A stretch of 64,000 bases of DNA from Pseudoalteromonas flavipulchra NCIMB 2033 = ATCC BAA-314 (GCA_000814665.1 JWIH01000017.1:1-64000), one strand, 5' to 3'; positions 29,472 through 39,542 are shown, counted from the first letter of the stretch. Program-made: numbers and translations. Notes: generated by a model not told the origin, from the letters alone.

Positions 29472-29577
29472 CAGCCATTGATACGTAATCAATTTGAGTC
29501 GCTGAGTCACGAAGTAAACTTCTTAATTTAGCTTATTGATATTAGGGTCTGTTGACCCTTAAAACTTGGGATTGCCT

Positions 29578-30135
29578 ATGCTGAGTAGCTTGAAAATGTG
29601 GCGTGCTCGCGCCACCAGCAACGTAGAAGATCCGCTTTATGAATATGCGACGACGGGTAAAGTAAAATACCTAGAGCAAGTCATTGAGCGCTATCAAAGT
29701 GATTTATTTCACTTTCTAAAAACACAAACACAGGCGGCGTCGGCAGAAGATATATGTCAAAAAACATGGCTAAAAGTCATCGAAAAGAAAAGCGCTTATC
29801 GACAGCAGGGTCACCCCAAGGCTTACTTGTTTCACATTGCACGTAACTTACTAATCGATTCAATCAGGGCCTCAGGTAAACTCTCTGAGTTGACAGATAG
29901 TAAAGTAGGTATGACCAACTCCAATGAGTTTACAAAAACATCGGAGGAACAGTGGCTATTCCAGCAAATTGCTGCACTTCCTTTATTACAAAAAGAAGCG
30001 CTAAGCTTACAGCTAGAGGGCTTCAGCTTAGCTGAAATAGCGCAAATTGTAGGGGCCACACAAGAGACTGTAAAAACTCGAATTAGATACGCAAAAGAGA
30101 CACTAAAGTCTCAAGTGGGTGAAAATCATGAGTAA
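29578..30135 (+). CDS. ECF-type RNA polymerase sigma factor
   Basis: About 185 residues from ATG 29578. Sigma region 2 (YQSDLFHFLKTQT, AEDICQKTWLKVIEK, HPKAYLFHIARNLLIDSIR) and region 4 (LPLLQKEALSLQLEGFSLAEIAQIVGATQETVKTRIRYAKETLK). It overlaps the next gene by 8 bases; that gene has one membrane helix, the classical sigma/anti-sigma arrangement. The regulon cannot be read from the sequence. Confidence 0.9.
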   Translation: MLSSLKMWRARATSNVEDPLYEYATTGKVKYLEQVIERYQSDLFHFLKTQTQAASAEDICQKTWLKVIEKKSAYRQQGHPKAYLFHIARNLLIDSIRASGKLSELTDSKVGMTNSNEFTKTSEEQWLFQQIAALPLLQKEALSLQLEGFSLAEIAQIVGATQETVKTRIRYAKETLKSQVGENHE

Positions 30136-30733
30136 TTTAGACAAATTTGACGCCAAGTTAAAAGCGGCTTACCAAGCTAGCAAGCAGGACAAACCGTTAA
30201 CTTTGACTACTCGCATCAAGGTGCGACTAGTTAGCTTTGCCCATCATTTTTTGGGTCGTATAGAAACTTGGCAGTGGAGCGCGGTTACTTGTTCAGTCGC
30301 TTTACTTTTCTCCTTATGGTATCAAAATCAACATGTTGATATTGATAAAGAATATAACTCAAGTGCTCATTTAGTCAGTTATGGAGATTTTCAACACATC
30401 GAAACGCATGAGCTACAGCAAGGCCAGTATCTTGCCCGTATAGACGAACAGAAAAAAGTGCTGGATGCTAGATTTGAGGCTGCGCAACAACAAGTTCAAG
30501 AACAGCGTTACGGTCGACTCGTTGCGATTAACGATGATGCTTGGTTAATTGAAGAGTGTAATACTCATACTCTCATCGAGTTAAAACAAAGCCTACTTAG
30601 CGTGATGCCACAGCCAAAAACTAGTGTTATCAATTTTAATACGCCAGTTATGCTAGCACTGTCGACCGCCAACAACGGGCAAATTATTGCTATTGAAAGT
30701 ACGGGGCAAAACCAAGTTTTGGCTTGCCCCTAA
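30128..30733 (+). CDS. membrane protein, probable anti-sigma partner
   Basis: About 201 residues from ATG 30128 (an in-frame GTG at 30119 is also possible). A basic cytoplasmic N-terminus of ~55 residues, a single transmembrane helix (about 58-75; SAVTCSVALLFSLWY), and a periplasmic domain with a helical Q-rich part. No zinc-binding HxxxCxxC motif is present, so it is not a ZAS-type anti-sigma. Role inferred from overlap with the sigma gene. Confidence 0.65.
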   Translation: MSNLDKFDAKLKAAYQASKQDKPLTLTTRIKVRLVSFAHHFLGRIETWQWSAVTCSVALLFSLWYQNQHVDIDKEYNSSAHLVSYGDFQHIETHELQQGQYLARIDEQKKVLDARFEAAQQQVQEQRYGRLVAINDDAWLIEECNTHTLIELKQSLLSVMPQPKTSVINFNTPVMLALSTANNGQIIAIESTGQNQVLACP

Positions 30734-30742
30734 CAGGCGCTC

Positions 30743-32119
30743 TTAAATCATAATAAGGCTGGCAATAAAGAAGCAGATAATTGCTAATACCCCACCCACC
30801 AATGCATAAGGTAACTGGGTTTTAACATGAGTCAGTAAGTCACATCCAGATGCCAGTGCCGATACCGCGCTGGTATCTGAGATAGGCGAGCAGTGATCGC
30901 CAAATATCCCACCACTTAAGATGGCACCAAGCACAAGCGATGGTGGCAAGCCTAGCGCTTGAATCAGTGGCACACCAATCGGTATTAATATGGCGAAGGT
31001 GCCCCATGATGTACCTGTTGTAAATGACATGATTGCACCAGTAATAAAGAGTACAGGTACTATCAAGTAAATAGGCAGATAGTCACCAACTAAAGACGCA
31101 ATAAAAGTGCCTGTTCCCAACTCTTTTAAACTTGCACCTAGAGTCAAAGAGAGTAACACAATGCTTACCAATGGCAGCAGCTCCCCCATCCCCTTAAAGC
31201 CAACATCCATTAGCTCATGATGACTAAATCTCTTACCAGTTAAAAGCAGCAGGTACGCAACGGTTGAAGCTAAAATTGTGGCATAAAGTACTGACTTAGA
31301 ACCACTACCATTTGCCAATACACCATCGCCTGTCCAAAACATAAATCCAATCATACTTACAATCAGCGTTAATAAAGGGATCAGCATATAACGCGACTTG
31401 GTGGCACTTGGCCCACTACTTATTTCAGCTGTATGGTGCTTTAACTCTTGCTCTGCGGCCCTCATCGGTCCATGAACTTTATCAAAGACAATAGTATAGA
31501 GAACAATTAACAGTGCAATAATCGCATAAAAATTAAACGCGACACTACCCCATAAAATACTCACTGCCGACTGCTCAAGTTCGTAGTTACTCAGCAATCC
31601 AAGCACATAAGCACCCCAACCATTAAGCAAAATCAAAATACATACAGGAGCGCTAGTACTATCGATGATATAAGCCAAACGAGCCCGACTCATCTTGAAC
31701 TTATCAAATAGTCCCCTCGCAACAATACCAGAGGTTAGTACACTCATATTTGATTCGATGAACACTGCAGTGCCAGTAAACATGGTTAGTAAGCCAACCT
31801 GACGTTTACTTTTAGCGACGCCTCGATTAAGCAGCATATTCACCGTTGCAGCAACTCCACCAGACTCTCTAATGTAGGCGAGCAATACACCTATCACGAT
31901 GCTAAAAATCAAGATCCGGCTGTTACCTGCCGATGTCGCAACCTCAATAACACGTTCAATACTGCCTACGAATGTGCCGGCAATTAGCGACTGCTGACCA
32001 TGTAGAGCCAATAAAAATTCGGAAGAAACTAGCGCTAAAATCAATGCGATAATCACTTCTTTACGCCAAAACACGACTGCAATTGCAATCAAAGGTGGCA
32101 AAATCGAGTACCAAGCCAT
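30743..32119 (-). CDS. NhaC-family Na+/H+ antiporter
   Basis: A 458-residue inner-membrane protein with about eleven helices and the NhaC motifs TGTSWGTFAILIPIGVPL and GGIFGDHCSPISDTSAVSA near the C-terminus. Likely an Na+/H+ or substrate/Na+ antiporter. It is convergent with the anti-sigma-like gene and divergent from the MurR/RpiR regulator, which may control it. Confidence 0.88.
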   Translation of the reverse strand: MAWYSILPPLIAIAVVFWRKEVIIALILALVSSEFLLALHGQQSLIAGTFVGSIERVIEVATSAGNSRILIFSIVIGVLLAYIRESGGVAATVNMLLNRGVAKSKRQVGLLTMFTGTAVFIESNMSVLTSGIVARGLFDKFKMSRARLAYIIDSTSAPVCILILLNGWGAYVLGLLSNYELEQSAVSILWGSVAFNFYAIIALLIVLYTIVFDKVHGPMRAAEQELKHHTAEISSGPSATKSRYMLIPLLTLIVSMIGFMFWTGDGVLANGSGSKSVLYATILASTVAYLLLLTGKRFSHHELMDVGFKGMGELLPLVSIVLLSLTLGASLKELGTGTFIASLVGDYLPIYLIVPVLFITGAIMSFTTGTSWGTFAILIPIGVPLIQALGLPPSLVLGAILSGGIFGDHCSPISDTSAVSALASGCDLLTHVKTQLPYALVGGVLAIICFFIASLIMI

Positions 32120-32331
32120 ATAGTTTAATCTATAAATTCAAAACACTTAGCTTAAGTTAAGCGGTTTAAAACACCAAGTCTTTGCGACTAAATTAAATTT
32201 AAGTCAACATTTAACCCCAATACTGGTACAATGAGTGTGTTTTGTGCAATGATATTCCTTTTTGGTCTATCGTAACGTTCCAATTGAACCTATAATATGG
32301 ACAGATTAATTTAGTTCGGATTGAGTATCGC

Positions 32332-33180
32332 ATGTCTACATTTGTCAAAATAAAAGCACTTCGTCCATCACTATCAAATAGTGAAGCAAAGCTTGCTGAC
32401 TTTACCTTGAACTCGGGCGATAAAATCCGTGCGCTTTCCTCCGTTGAGCTGGCACGCGAAGCCGGTGTCAGCCAATCTAGCGTCGTAAAATTTGCCCAAA
32501 AGCTGGGTTATAAAGGATTTCCAGCATTTAAACTTGCCGTTGTTGATGCGCTCAACGAGCAAACGGATACCAGCGCACCAATTGATGAGTTAATTTCCAG
32601 TAATGACTCCATAGAATTAATCGCAGATAAATTACAACTAAAACAGCAAAATGTTATTTCCGAAACTCGAAAACTTAACTCAGCAAAACAGTTTGAGAAC
32701 GCAATTCAGTTGGTGAAGAACGCACGAAAAGTCATTGTGTGTGCACTTGGTAGTACTTTTACTATGGCACAAGATTTAACTTGGAAACTCCAAAAGCTTG
32801 GTATTCCGGCAATTGCTCAGGTTGATGAAATCAGCGCCTCTAGCTTTATTGCAACGATGGGGAAAGACGATCTTTTTATTGTGATCAGCAATACAGGAAC
32901 CAGTAAGAGCTTGCTAACCTTGACTAATCAAGCATTGGATAATGGTTGTAAATGTCTTGCCATTTCTCGTTATGGTAGCCACTCACTTGCGGAAATGGCA
33001 GATGCGATACTGTATTGCATCAATGAAGGAGAGCCACTTAAACATTCAGGCATGCTGTCTCGTACTTCTCAAGCCTACCTTATTGATGTTTTATTCACGG
33101 CACTTGCACAATCAAACCTGCATTGGCAAAAACGCGTGGATAAGGCCAATGAAAACATGCAAGTATTGCGTAGCGAGTAA
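32332..33180 (+). CDS. MurR/RpiR-family transcriptional regulator
   Basis: 282 residues: N-terminal RpiR helix-turn-helix (LSNSEAKLADFTLNSGDKIRAL, LAREAGVSQSSVVKFAQKLGYKGFPAFK) and a C-terminal SIS sugar-phosphate binding domain (KVIVCALGSTFTMAQDL, FIVISNTGTSKSLL). Family members sense sugar phosphates such as MurNAc-6-phosphate. The convergent NamZ-type muramidase gene fits control of murein-sugar use. Confidence 0.9.
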   Translation: MSTFVKIKALRPSLSNSEAKLADFTLNSGDKIRALSSVELAREAGVSQSSVVKFAQKLGYKGFPAFKLAVVDALNEQTDTSAPIDELISSNDSIELIADKLQLKQQNVISETRKLNSAKQFENAIQLVKNARKVIVCALGSTFTMAQDLTWKLQKLGIPAIAQVDEISASSFIATMGKDDLFIVISNTGTSKSLLTLTNQALDNGCKCLAISRYGSHSLAEMADAILYCINEGEPLKHSGMLSRTSQAYLIDVLFTALAQSNLHWQKRVDKANENMQVLRSE

Positions 33181-33235
33181 GACTTAAGCCACACACGGCA
33201 GACTCGTGCTGCCGTTTACCTCTAGCAAAAACCCG

Positions 33236-34396
33236 TTACAGTCTCGGGTATAATAAATACTTTTTCCGCTGCTTTAAAAAATCTTGTACATCCTGCTGCC
33301 ACAGTGTTCTCAACTCTGATGCCGATTGGCCAGACTCAATGGCTTTGCGGATTTTGTCCGTGCCTGCAAGCTTATCGAGAAAATCGGGGGACTGAAAAAA
33401 CGCTTTATTCTCGTGCTTGAACTGTGCGTATGCAGCAACAAACCAAGTTAGATCAAAACCTCGTACATCGCTGTTTCTTAAGTCCAGGCCAAACGCAGTC
33501 ACACCATTTAATTTAGGATTGGAAGCCGCACCTAGTACTGGTCGGGGAGTGAACTGAAACTCACCCAATTTAGGATCTGGGTAGCCAAAAACTTGAAATG
33601 GAAAATCCGTTCCACGACCAACAGAAATAGGTGTCGCTTCAAAAAAGCACAAAGATGGATACAAGTAGATTGCTTGTTGGTTTGGTAGGTTAGGACTTGG
33701 TGGTATCGGCAATCTATATTCAGTGCTGCCACTATAGTTTCGCATTAGAAATACTCGTAACTGTGGCGCTTTAAGCGAGGTTAACCACCCCTCTCCTTTA
33801 ATCATAGTTGCCAGTTCGCCAACGGTCATGCCATGCAATACAGGAATGGGATGCATACCAACAAAAGATTGAAATGGTTTTTCTAATAATGGGCCATCAA
33901 CATATGCAATGTTTGGATTTGGCCTATCAAAAACCCAAAATTCAATATTTGCATCGGCTGCAGCTTCCATCGCGAGGTGCATAGTGCTGATGTATGTATA
34001 AAAGCGCAACCCCACATCTTGAATATCAAAAATAAGCACATCGATATCTTTGAGCTGCTCAGGCCTTGGCTTTTTATTACTGCCATAAAGCGAAATGATT
34101 GGTAGCCCAGTTTTCACATCTTTTACATCATCTACTTTAGCGCCCGCATCATAATTACCACGAAAACCATGTTCCGGTGCAAAGACCTTTTTAACATCCA
34201 CTTCTTTATTAAGTAAGTAATCAACTAGATGTTGGTCCTCAACGCGGGATGTTTGGTTTACGATTAATCCGACGCGCTTACCTTTTAACACAGGTAAATA
34301 CTCTTCTGCGCGCTCAGCACCTAATGTAAGCGCTTCAACAGTTAAAGGAACACAACAAAAAACAAGTAGTAAACAAATTCTGAGTGATTGAAACAT
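33236..34396 (-). CDS. exo-beta-N-acetylmuramidase NamZ-type (DUF1343, GH171)
   Basis: 386 residues with a signal peptide (about 1-22, ending VEA) and the full DUF1343 domain: GKRVGLIVNQTSR, FAPEHGFRG, SLYGSNKKPRPEQL, LIFDIQDVGLRFYTYISTM, FDRPNPN and LYPSLCFFEATPISVGRGTDFPF. Members of this family (now glycoside hydrolase family 171) release MurNAc from the non-reducing end of peptidoglycan. Neighbouring MurR/RpiR regulator supports a role in cell-wall sugar recovery. Confidence 0.9.
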   Translation of the reverse strand: MFQSLRICLLLVFCCVPLTVEALTLGAERAEEYLPVLKGKRVGLIVNQTSRVEDQHLVDYLLNKEVDVKKVFAPEHGFRGNYDAGAKVDDVKDVKTGLPIISLYGSNKKPRPEQLKDIDVLIFDIQDVGLRFYTYISTMHLAMEAAADANIEFWVFDRPNPNIAYVDGPLLEKPFQSFVGMHPIPVLHGMTVGELATMIKGEGWLTSLKAPQLRVFLMRNYSGSTEYRLPIPPSPNLPNQQAIYLYPSLCFFEATPISVGRGTDFPFQVFGYPDPKLGEFQFTPRPVLGAASNPKLNGVTAFGLDLRNSDVRGFDLTWFVAAYAQFKHENKAFFQSPDFLDKLAGTDKIRKAIESGQSASELRTLWQQDVQDFLKQRKKYLLYPRL

Positions 34397-34616
34397 ATAA
34401 CGCTTTCTCTAAATAAATACGCGATTAGGGTATCAGTCAGAAAAAAAATGAAAAGTGTTTCGGGAGTTTAATCATGCAGTAGTGAATCTCTGAGCGTCGT
34501 CGTATTCAACTTGCGTAATAGATCGCAGGATGAACCTGCTCCTACATGGATATTAGACACAAAAAACCGACTGTCGTCGGCTTGTTTATCTCTTTATTTT
34601 ACCACTTGAGGAAAAG

Positions 34617-34662
34617 TGGCGGACGCAGGACGTGTGTTGTGGAGAGTGGACCTCCGACCGCC
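34617..34662 (-). pseudogene. decayed tRNA-Arg 3' remnant (array unit)
   Basis: Keeps GGCGGACGCAGGA (acceptor and T-stem start) and CCTCCGACCGCC, but the T-loop bases are replaced by a ~17-base filler (CGTGTGTTGTGGAGAGT). Similar remnants lie near 34780-34826, 34948-34993, 35114-35160, 35279-35325 and 35361-35406. Confidence 0.7.
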
Positions 34663-35470
34663 GTCGTACTCAACTTTCGTAACAGCTCGCAGGGTAACCC
34701 TGCTCCCACATGGATATTAGACACAAAAAAACTGACTTTTGTCGGCTTGTTTATCTCTTTATTTTACCACCTGAGAAAGAGTGGCGGATACAGGACGTGT
34801 GTTGTGGAGAGTGAACCTCCGAGCGCCTTCGGGTACGACTTCCGCAGAAGATCGCAGGGTAAACCTGCACCTACATGGATATTAGACACAAAAAAACCGA
34901 CTTTCGTCGGCTTGTTTCTCTCTTTGTTTTTACCACTTGAGGAAAAGTGGCGGACGCAGGACCTGTGTTATGGAGAGTGAACCTCCGACCGTCGTCATAT
35001 TCAACTTTTGTAAAAGATCGTAGGGTAAACCTGCTCCTACACGATACATTTAAGCACAAAAAAACCGACTTTCGTCGGCTTGTTTATCTCTTTATTTCAC
35101 CACTTGAGATAAGTAGTGGATGCAGGACATGTGTTGTGGAGAGTGAACTTCCTAGCGCCATCATATTCAACTTTCGTAAAAGATCGCAGGGTAAACCTGC
35201 TCCTACACGAGACATTTAAGCACAAAAAAACCGACTTTCGTCGGCTTGTTTATCTCTTTATTTCACCACTTGAGATAAGTAGTGGATGCAGGACGTATGT
35301 TGTGGAGAGTGAACCTCCGACCGCCTGTTTTTACCTTCACTCTTTAACCACTTGAGGAAAAGTGGCGGATGCAGGACATATATTGTGGAGAGTGAACCTC
35401 CGAGCGTCGTCGTCTTCAACTTCCGCAAAAGATCGCGGGGTAAACCTGCTCCTACATGGATATTAGACAC

Positions 35471-35499
35471 AAAAAAAACCGACTGTCGTCGGCTTGTTT
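35471..35499 (-). terminator. terminator after the tRNA-Arg genes, also repeated in each array unit
   Basis: Minus strand GCCGACGACAGTCGG hairpin followed by eight T. Copies of the same hairpin occur at about 34561-34587, 34725-34752, 34890-34917, 35058-35085 and 35224-35252, making six terminators in a row. Confidence 0.85.
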
Positions 35500-35528
35500 C
35501 TCTCTTTATTTAACCACTCAAGGAGAAG

Positions 35529-35605
35529 TGGCGGACGCAGGAGGATTCGAACCTCCGACCGCCTGGTTCGTAGCCAGGTACTCTATCCAGCTGAGCTATG
35601 CGTCC
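35529..35605 (-). tRNA. tRNA-Arg(ACG), copy 1
   Basis: 77 bases including encoded CCA. Acceptor GGACGCA/TGCGTCC, anticodon stem CCTGG/CCAGG around CTACGAA (anticodon ACG), T arm GGAGG-TTCGAAT-CCTCC. The A34 is normally deaminated to inosine and reads CGU/CGC/CGA. Confidence 0.97.
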
Positions 35606-35658
35606 GTTATGAATGTATAGTTTTCCAACTTCTTTATATTTAACCACTTAAGGAAAAG

Positions 35659-35735
35659 TGGCGGACGCAGGAGGATTCGAACCTCCGACCGCCTGGTTCG
35701 TAGCCAGGTACTCTATCCAGCTGAGCTATGCGTCC
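35659..35735 (-). tRNA. tRNA-Arg(ACG), copy 2
   Basis: Identical in sequence to the other three tRNA-Arg copies; the 3' flank with the motif ACTTTTCCTTAAG and the 5' flank are repeated with copies 1 and 3, showing recent tandem duplication of a ~130-base unit. Confidence 0.97.
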
Positions 35736-35788
35736 GTTATGAATGTATAGTTTTCCAACTTCTTTATATTTAGCCACTTAAAGAAAAG

Positions 35789-35835
35789 TGCGGGACGCAG
35801 GACGTATTTTGTGAAGGTGAACCTCCAACTTCCTG
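35789..35835 (-). pseudogene. decayed tRNA-Arg between copies 2 and 3
   Basis: Keeps GGACGCAGGA and GAACCTCC, with a filler replacing the T loop and a degraded anticodon arm (CCTGTTTCCTACC in place of CCTGGTTCGTAGC, plus-strand reading). It cannot form a functional tRNA. Confidence 0.7.
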
Positions 35836-35871
35836 TTTCCTACCTTTATTATTTAACCACTCAAGGAGAAG

Positions 35872-35948
35872 TGGCGGACGCAGGAGGATTCGAACCTCCG
35901 ACCGCCTGGTTCGTAGCCAGGTACTCTATCCAGCTGAGCTATGCGTCC
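35872..35948 (-). tRNA. tRNA-Arg(ACG), copy 3
   Basis: 77 bases, same sequence as copies 1, 2 and 4, with CCA encoded and all stems intact. Confidence 0.97.
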
Positions 35949-36000
35949 GTTATGAATGTATAGTTTTCCAACTTCTTTTATATTTAGCCACTTAAAGAAA

Positions 36001-36047
36001 AGTGCCGGACGCAGGACGTGTTTTTTGAAGGTGAACCTCCAACGCCT
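36001..36047 (-). pseudogene. decayed tRNA-Arg between copies 3 and 4
   Basis: Same type of remnant as at 35789: GGACGCAGGA, filler CGTGTTTTTTGAAGGT, GAACCTCCAAC and a broken anticodon arm. Confidence 0.7.
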
Positions 36048-36084
36048 GTTTCCTACCTTCATTATTTAACCACTTAAGGAAAAG

Positions 36085-36161
36085 TGGCGGACGCAGGAGG
36101 ATTCGAACCTCCGACCGCCTGGTTCGTAGCCAGGTACTCTATCCAGCTGAGCTATGCGTCC
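36085..36161 (-). tRNA. tRNA-Arg(ACG), copy 4
   Basis: 77 bases, identical to the other copies; the first tRNA-Arg in the transcript, 21 bases after tRNA-Ser. Confidence 0.97.
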
Positions 36162-36180
36162 GTACAAGACAACCATTAAA

Positions 36181-36275
<95 letters not shown>

Positions 36276-36394
36276 GTCTTGTGGGGCGTATAATATAGGT
36301 TAGAAAAAATATGTCAAATACTTTTCTTGTAAAAAAGCACTGAATGGTGATAGATTGTGCAGTCTGCTTAGTTACTCGGCACTAACGCCAATTT

Positions 36395-36577
36395 TTACTC
36401 ATTTTGTAGAGGGTTAGGATCGCTGCAGGTATTTCTTAATGCACGTTGTTGACGCAAAACTTCGTCCAAAAATGCTTCTTGATAACCAAGCTGCTGAAAC
36501 TCAGCGATACAAGCCCGATAATATAAAATTCTCGCTTGCTCGTGCTCATCGACATTTTCAAACTCATAATTGCTCAT
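36395..36577 (-). CDS. small acidic hypothetical protein
   Basis: A 60-residue protein, helical and charged (EHEQARILYYRACIAEFQQLGYQEAFLDEVLRQQ split over two helices). GGGA lies 10 bases before the ATG. No family recognised, but composition looks coding and it stands alone between tRNA-Ser and lysS. Confidence 0.55.
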   Translation of the reverse strand: MSNYEFENVDEHEQARILYYRACIAEFQQLGYQEAFLDEVLRQQRALRNTCSDPNPLQNE

Positions 36578-36760
36578 CTTATTGGATTCCCTATTTGTTA
36601 TTTTTAACGCAGCATTAGAACTTGAAAAAGACTAGTTAGGAAATTGGGATAATCTAGTTTCAAAAGAGAAACAACTTTTATGATGAGTAGGAGTTGGCAA
36701 TAACTACATAATAAAACTAAGTATTTAAAAATACTGTGAGATTTATCTTACGCAAATAAC

Positions 36761-36786
36761 AGAAAAGCGCCATAAGGCGCTTTTCT
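36761..36786. terminator. intrinsic terminator after lysS
   Basis: AGAAAAGCGCC (36761-36771), loop ATAA, GGCGCTTTTCT (36776-36786). A perfect 11-base stem 30 bases after the lysS stop, T-rich on both sides. Confidence 0.85.
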
Positions 36787-36815
36787 AGATATACTTTCAG
36801 ATTACGTGAAAATAC

Positions 36816-38366
36816 TTACTGTTCAGCTTGCACTTCAGGACGCATGTGTGGGAACAAGATAACGTCTTTAATAGTCGGTGAGTCTGTGAATAACATCACA
36901 AGGCGATCGATACCAATCCCCTCACCTGCTGTTGGTGGTAAACCATGCTCTAGCGCACGAATATAATCCGCATCGTAGTGCATTGCTTCATCGTCACCTG
37001 CATCTTTTTCTTCCACTTGGCGAGCAAAGCGCGCAGCTTGGTCTTCAGCGTCATTAAGCTCAGAGAAACCATTTGCAAGCTCACGGCCACCCACGAAGAA
37101 CTCGAAACGGTCTGTGATAAATGGATTTTCATCGTTACGACGCGCCAGCGGAGACACTTCCCAAGGATATTCAGTGATGAACGTCGGTTGGATAAGTCTG
37201 TGCTCAGCGACTTCTTCGAAGATTTCACATAGGAACTTACCTGGGCCCCATACACAGTTTTCAGGGATCTTAACGTGAACTTTCTTAGCGTATGCTTTTA
37301 GTGCTTCAAAGTGGTTTTCTGGATCTTTAAAGATTTCAGCTTGTGCTTCAGCATCTGGGCCGTATCGTAAAATAGCATCAGCCATAGACAAACGCTGGAA
37401 CGCACTACCAAAGTCATACTCAATCGTCTCTGTCACTTCGCCTTCAGCATTTTTCACAGTATTAACAACTGTAGTAGTGCCTAACACGTCTTGTGCCACG
37501 GTACGTAACATGTCTTCAGTCAAGTTCATCAAATCATTGTAATCCGCGTATGCTTGATAGAACTCAATCATAGTGAACTCTGGATTATGACGCGTAGATA
37601 AACCTTCGTTACGGAAGTTACGGTTGATTTCGAACACACGATCAAAACCACCAACCACTAAACGCTTAAGATATAGCTCAGGCGCGATACGTAGATACAT
37701 ATCAATATCTAGTGCATTGTGATGCGTTACAAAAGGACGTGCAGACGCACCGCCCGGAATAACCTGTAGCATCGGCGTTTCCACTTCCATAAAGTCACGT
37801 TCAGCTAAGAAGCGGCGAATACCTTCAATCACTTTTGAACGAATACGGAATGTTTCACGCGTGTCCATGTTAGTGATCAAATCAACATAACGCTGACGGT
37901 ATTTTGCTTCTTGGTCAGTCAGACCGTGGAACTTTTCTGGTAGTGGACGTAGCGACTTAGTCAGTAGTTCATACTCAACCATGTCGACGTATAAATCGCC
38001 TTTACCGGATTTATGAAGCGGACCTTTAACACCAACGATATCGCCGATATCTAATTGACCATACTTCTCTTTTAGGTCTTTTTGTACGTCTTTTGAAGCA
38101 TAAGCCTGAATACGACCTTTCATGTCTTGCAACACTAAGAAAGGACCACGTTTCGCAAGCAAACGACCCGCAACAGAAACATGATGATCAAGTTCTACTA
38201 GCTCTTCCTTCGATTTATCACCAAACTTAGCTTGTAGATCTTGTGTGTAGTCTTCGCGGCGGAATGAGTTCGGGTGGCCATTCGCAGGGCAATTTTCCCG
38301 GATCGCATCTAGCTTGCCACGACGCTCAGCAATAAGTTTATTTTCGTCTTGATTGTGATCTGTCAT
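36816..38366 (-). CDS. lysS: lysyl-tRNA synthetase (class II)
   Basis: 516 residues. N-terminal OB-fold anticodon-binding domain ([20 protein letters not shown]), then the class II core: motif 1 near [18 protein letters not shown], motif 2 [21 protein letters not shown] and motif 3 [19 protein letters not shown]. Start 27 bases after prfB on the same strand, the usual prfB-lysS pair. Confidence 0.97.
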   Translation of the reverse strand: MTDHNQDENKLIAERRGKLDAIRENCPANGHPNSFRREDYTQDLQAKFGDKSKEELVELDHHVSVAGRLLAKRGPFLVLQDMKGRIQAYASKDVQKDLKEKYGQLDIGDIVGVKGPLHKSGKGDLYVDMVEYELLTKSLRPLPEKFHGLTDQEAKYRQRYVDLITNMDTRETFRIRSKVIEGIRRFLAERDFMEVETPMLQVIPGGASARPFVTHHNALDIDMYLRIAPELYLKRLVVGGFDRVFEINRNFRNEGLSTRHNPEFTMIEFYQAYADYNDLMNLTEDMLRTVAQDVLGTTTVVNTVKNAEGEVTETIEYDFGSAFQRLSMADAILRYGPDAEAQAEIFKDPENHFEALKAYAKKVHVKIPENCVWGPGKFLCEIFEEVAEHRLIQPTFITEYPWEVSPLARRNDENPFITDRFEFFVGGRELANGFSELNDAEDQAARFARQVEEKDAGDDEAMHYDADYIRALEHGLPPTAGEGIGIDRLVMLFTDSPTIKDVILFPHMRPEVQAEQ

Positions 38367-38393
38367 TGTTTAGCTCTTAGTTTAGCTTGTGGA

Positions 38394-39492
38394 TTAAAGG
38401 CCTGATTTCAGGCTTGCTTCGATAAATTTGTCTAAATCGCCGTCTAGTACGGCTTGGGTATTGCGATTTTCAATACCTGTACGCAAATCTTTAATACGTG
38501 AATCATCTAGCACGTATGAACGGATTTGGCTGCCCCAGCCGATGTCAGATTTTGCATCTTCTTGGGCTTGCTTTTCAGCGTTTTGCTTTTGCAGTTCAAG
38601 TTCAAACAATTTCGCCTTTAACTGCTTCATCGCTTGATCTTTGTTCTTGTGCTGCGAACGGTCATTCTGACACTGCACTACCGTATTGGTTGGTAAGTGC
38701 GTAATACGTACCGCTGATTCTGTACGGTTAACGTGCTGACCACCTGCGCCCGATGCACGATATACATCGATACGAAGATCTGCAGGATTAATATCGATTT
38801 CGATATTGTCGTCAATTTCTGGGTAAACGAATACAGAAGCAAACGAAGTATGACGACGGCCGCCTGAATCAAAAGGACTCTTACGTACTAAGCGGTGTAC
38901 GCCCGTTTCTGTACGAAGCCAACCATAAGCATATTCGCCCGTGACTTTAACTGTTGCGCCCTTAATACCAGCAACATCGCCATCGGTCGCTTCAACGATT
39001 TCGGCTTTAAAACCTTTCGCCTCAGCCCAGCGCAAATACATACGCAGCAACATATTACACCAGTCTTGGGCTTCAGTACCGCCAGAACCTGACTGTAAGT
39101 CGATGTACGCATCGTTGGCATCTTGCTCGCCTGAGAACATACGACGAAACTCTAGCTTTTCCAGCTGCTCAACAAGGCCGTTGACCTCTTGCTCTGCTTC
39201 AGTGAAAGTTTCTTCATCTTCGGCTTCTACGGCAAGCTCAACCAGACCTTCTGCATCATCGGCACCAGACACGAGATTATCGATGGTTTCAACAATCACT
39301 TCTAAATTCGATTTTTCTTTGCCCAGTGCTTGGGCTCTTTCCGGCTCATTCCATACAGCGGGATCTTCTAATTCGGCATTAACTTCTTCTAAACGCTCTT
39401 GCTTTAGAGCGTAGTCAAAGATACCCCCTAAGAAGCTCTGTACGTTCGCGAATTTCCTTGATTTGGTTAATCACAGGATTCACTTCAAACAT
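38394..39492 (-). CDS. prfB: peptide chain release factor 2 (programmed +1 frameshift)
   Basis: Starts at ATG 39492 ([19 protein letters not shown]), runs 25 codons to an in-frame TGA (39417-39415), and continues in the +1 frame to 38394, giving 365 residues. The shift site is CTT TGA C, preceded by the Shine-Dalgarno-like AGGGGG, exactly the autoregulated prfB signal: low RF2 lets the ribosome slip. The body carries [16 protein letters not shown] with the GGQ motif. RF2 releases peptides at UGA and UAA. Confidence 0.97.
39415..39427 (-). promoter_or_regulatory. prfB +1 frameshift signal
   Basis: AGGGGG, TAT, CTT, TGA, C on the minus strand (about 39428-39414). The skipped base is the T of TGA at 39417. 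It is the conserved recoding site of prfB. Confidence 0.93.
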
Positions 39493-39542
39493 TTACCATT
39501 ACTCCAGAACTAAATTTGTCGGTTTGTGAATTCACACAAACA

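Larger units (their letters stand above)
34521..35499 (-). repeat. ~165-bp tandem array of tRNA-Arg remnant + terminator + REP units
   Basis: Five regular units and one shortened unit. Each has, in transcription order, a remnant of the tRNA-Arg 3' part, a hairpin with GAAA or similar loop (CCGAC/GTCGG) and a T run, and a REP-like palindrome. REP-like copies start near 34521, 34685, 34850, 35016, 35181 and 35431, so the period is 164-166 except for one 250-base step where an extra tRNA remnant lies without REP or terminator. REP copies read GCAGGGTAAACCTGCTCCTA, close to remembered Pseudomonas REP sequences. ORFs read through the array are repeat artefacts. Confidence 0.85.

Noticed and set aside
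34546..35470. Open frames of 62-144 residues through the tRNA-linked array
   Set aside because: They repeat the same residues unit by unit, have no ribosome sites and run across terminators and tRNA remnants.
34521..35499. CRISPR array
   Set aside because: Period of 165 with nearly all of the unit conserved; there are no unique spacers and no cas genes.
36978..37232. Frames opposite lysS and many similar ones opposite alaS, recJ and xerD
   Set aside because: They are shadows of well-recognised genes without independent signals.
39299..39492. prfB as a broken gene because of the in-frame TGA
   Set aside because: The TGA sits in the exact conserved +1 frameshift signal with an AGGGGG stimulator.
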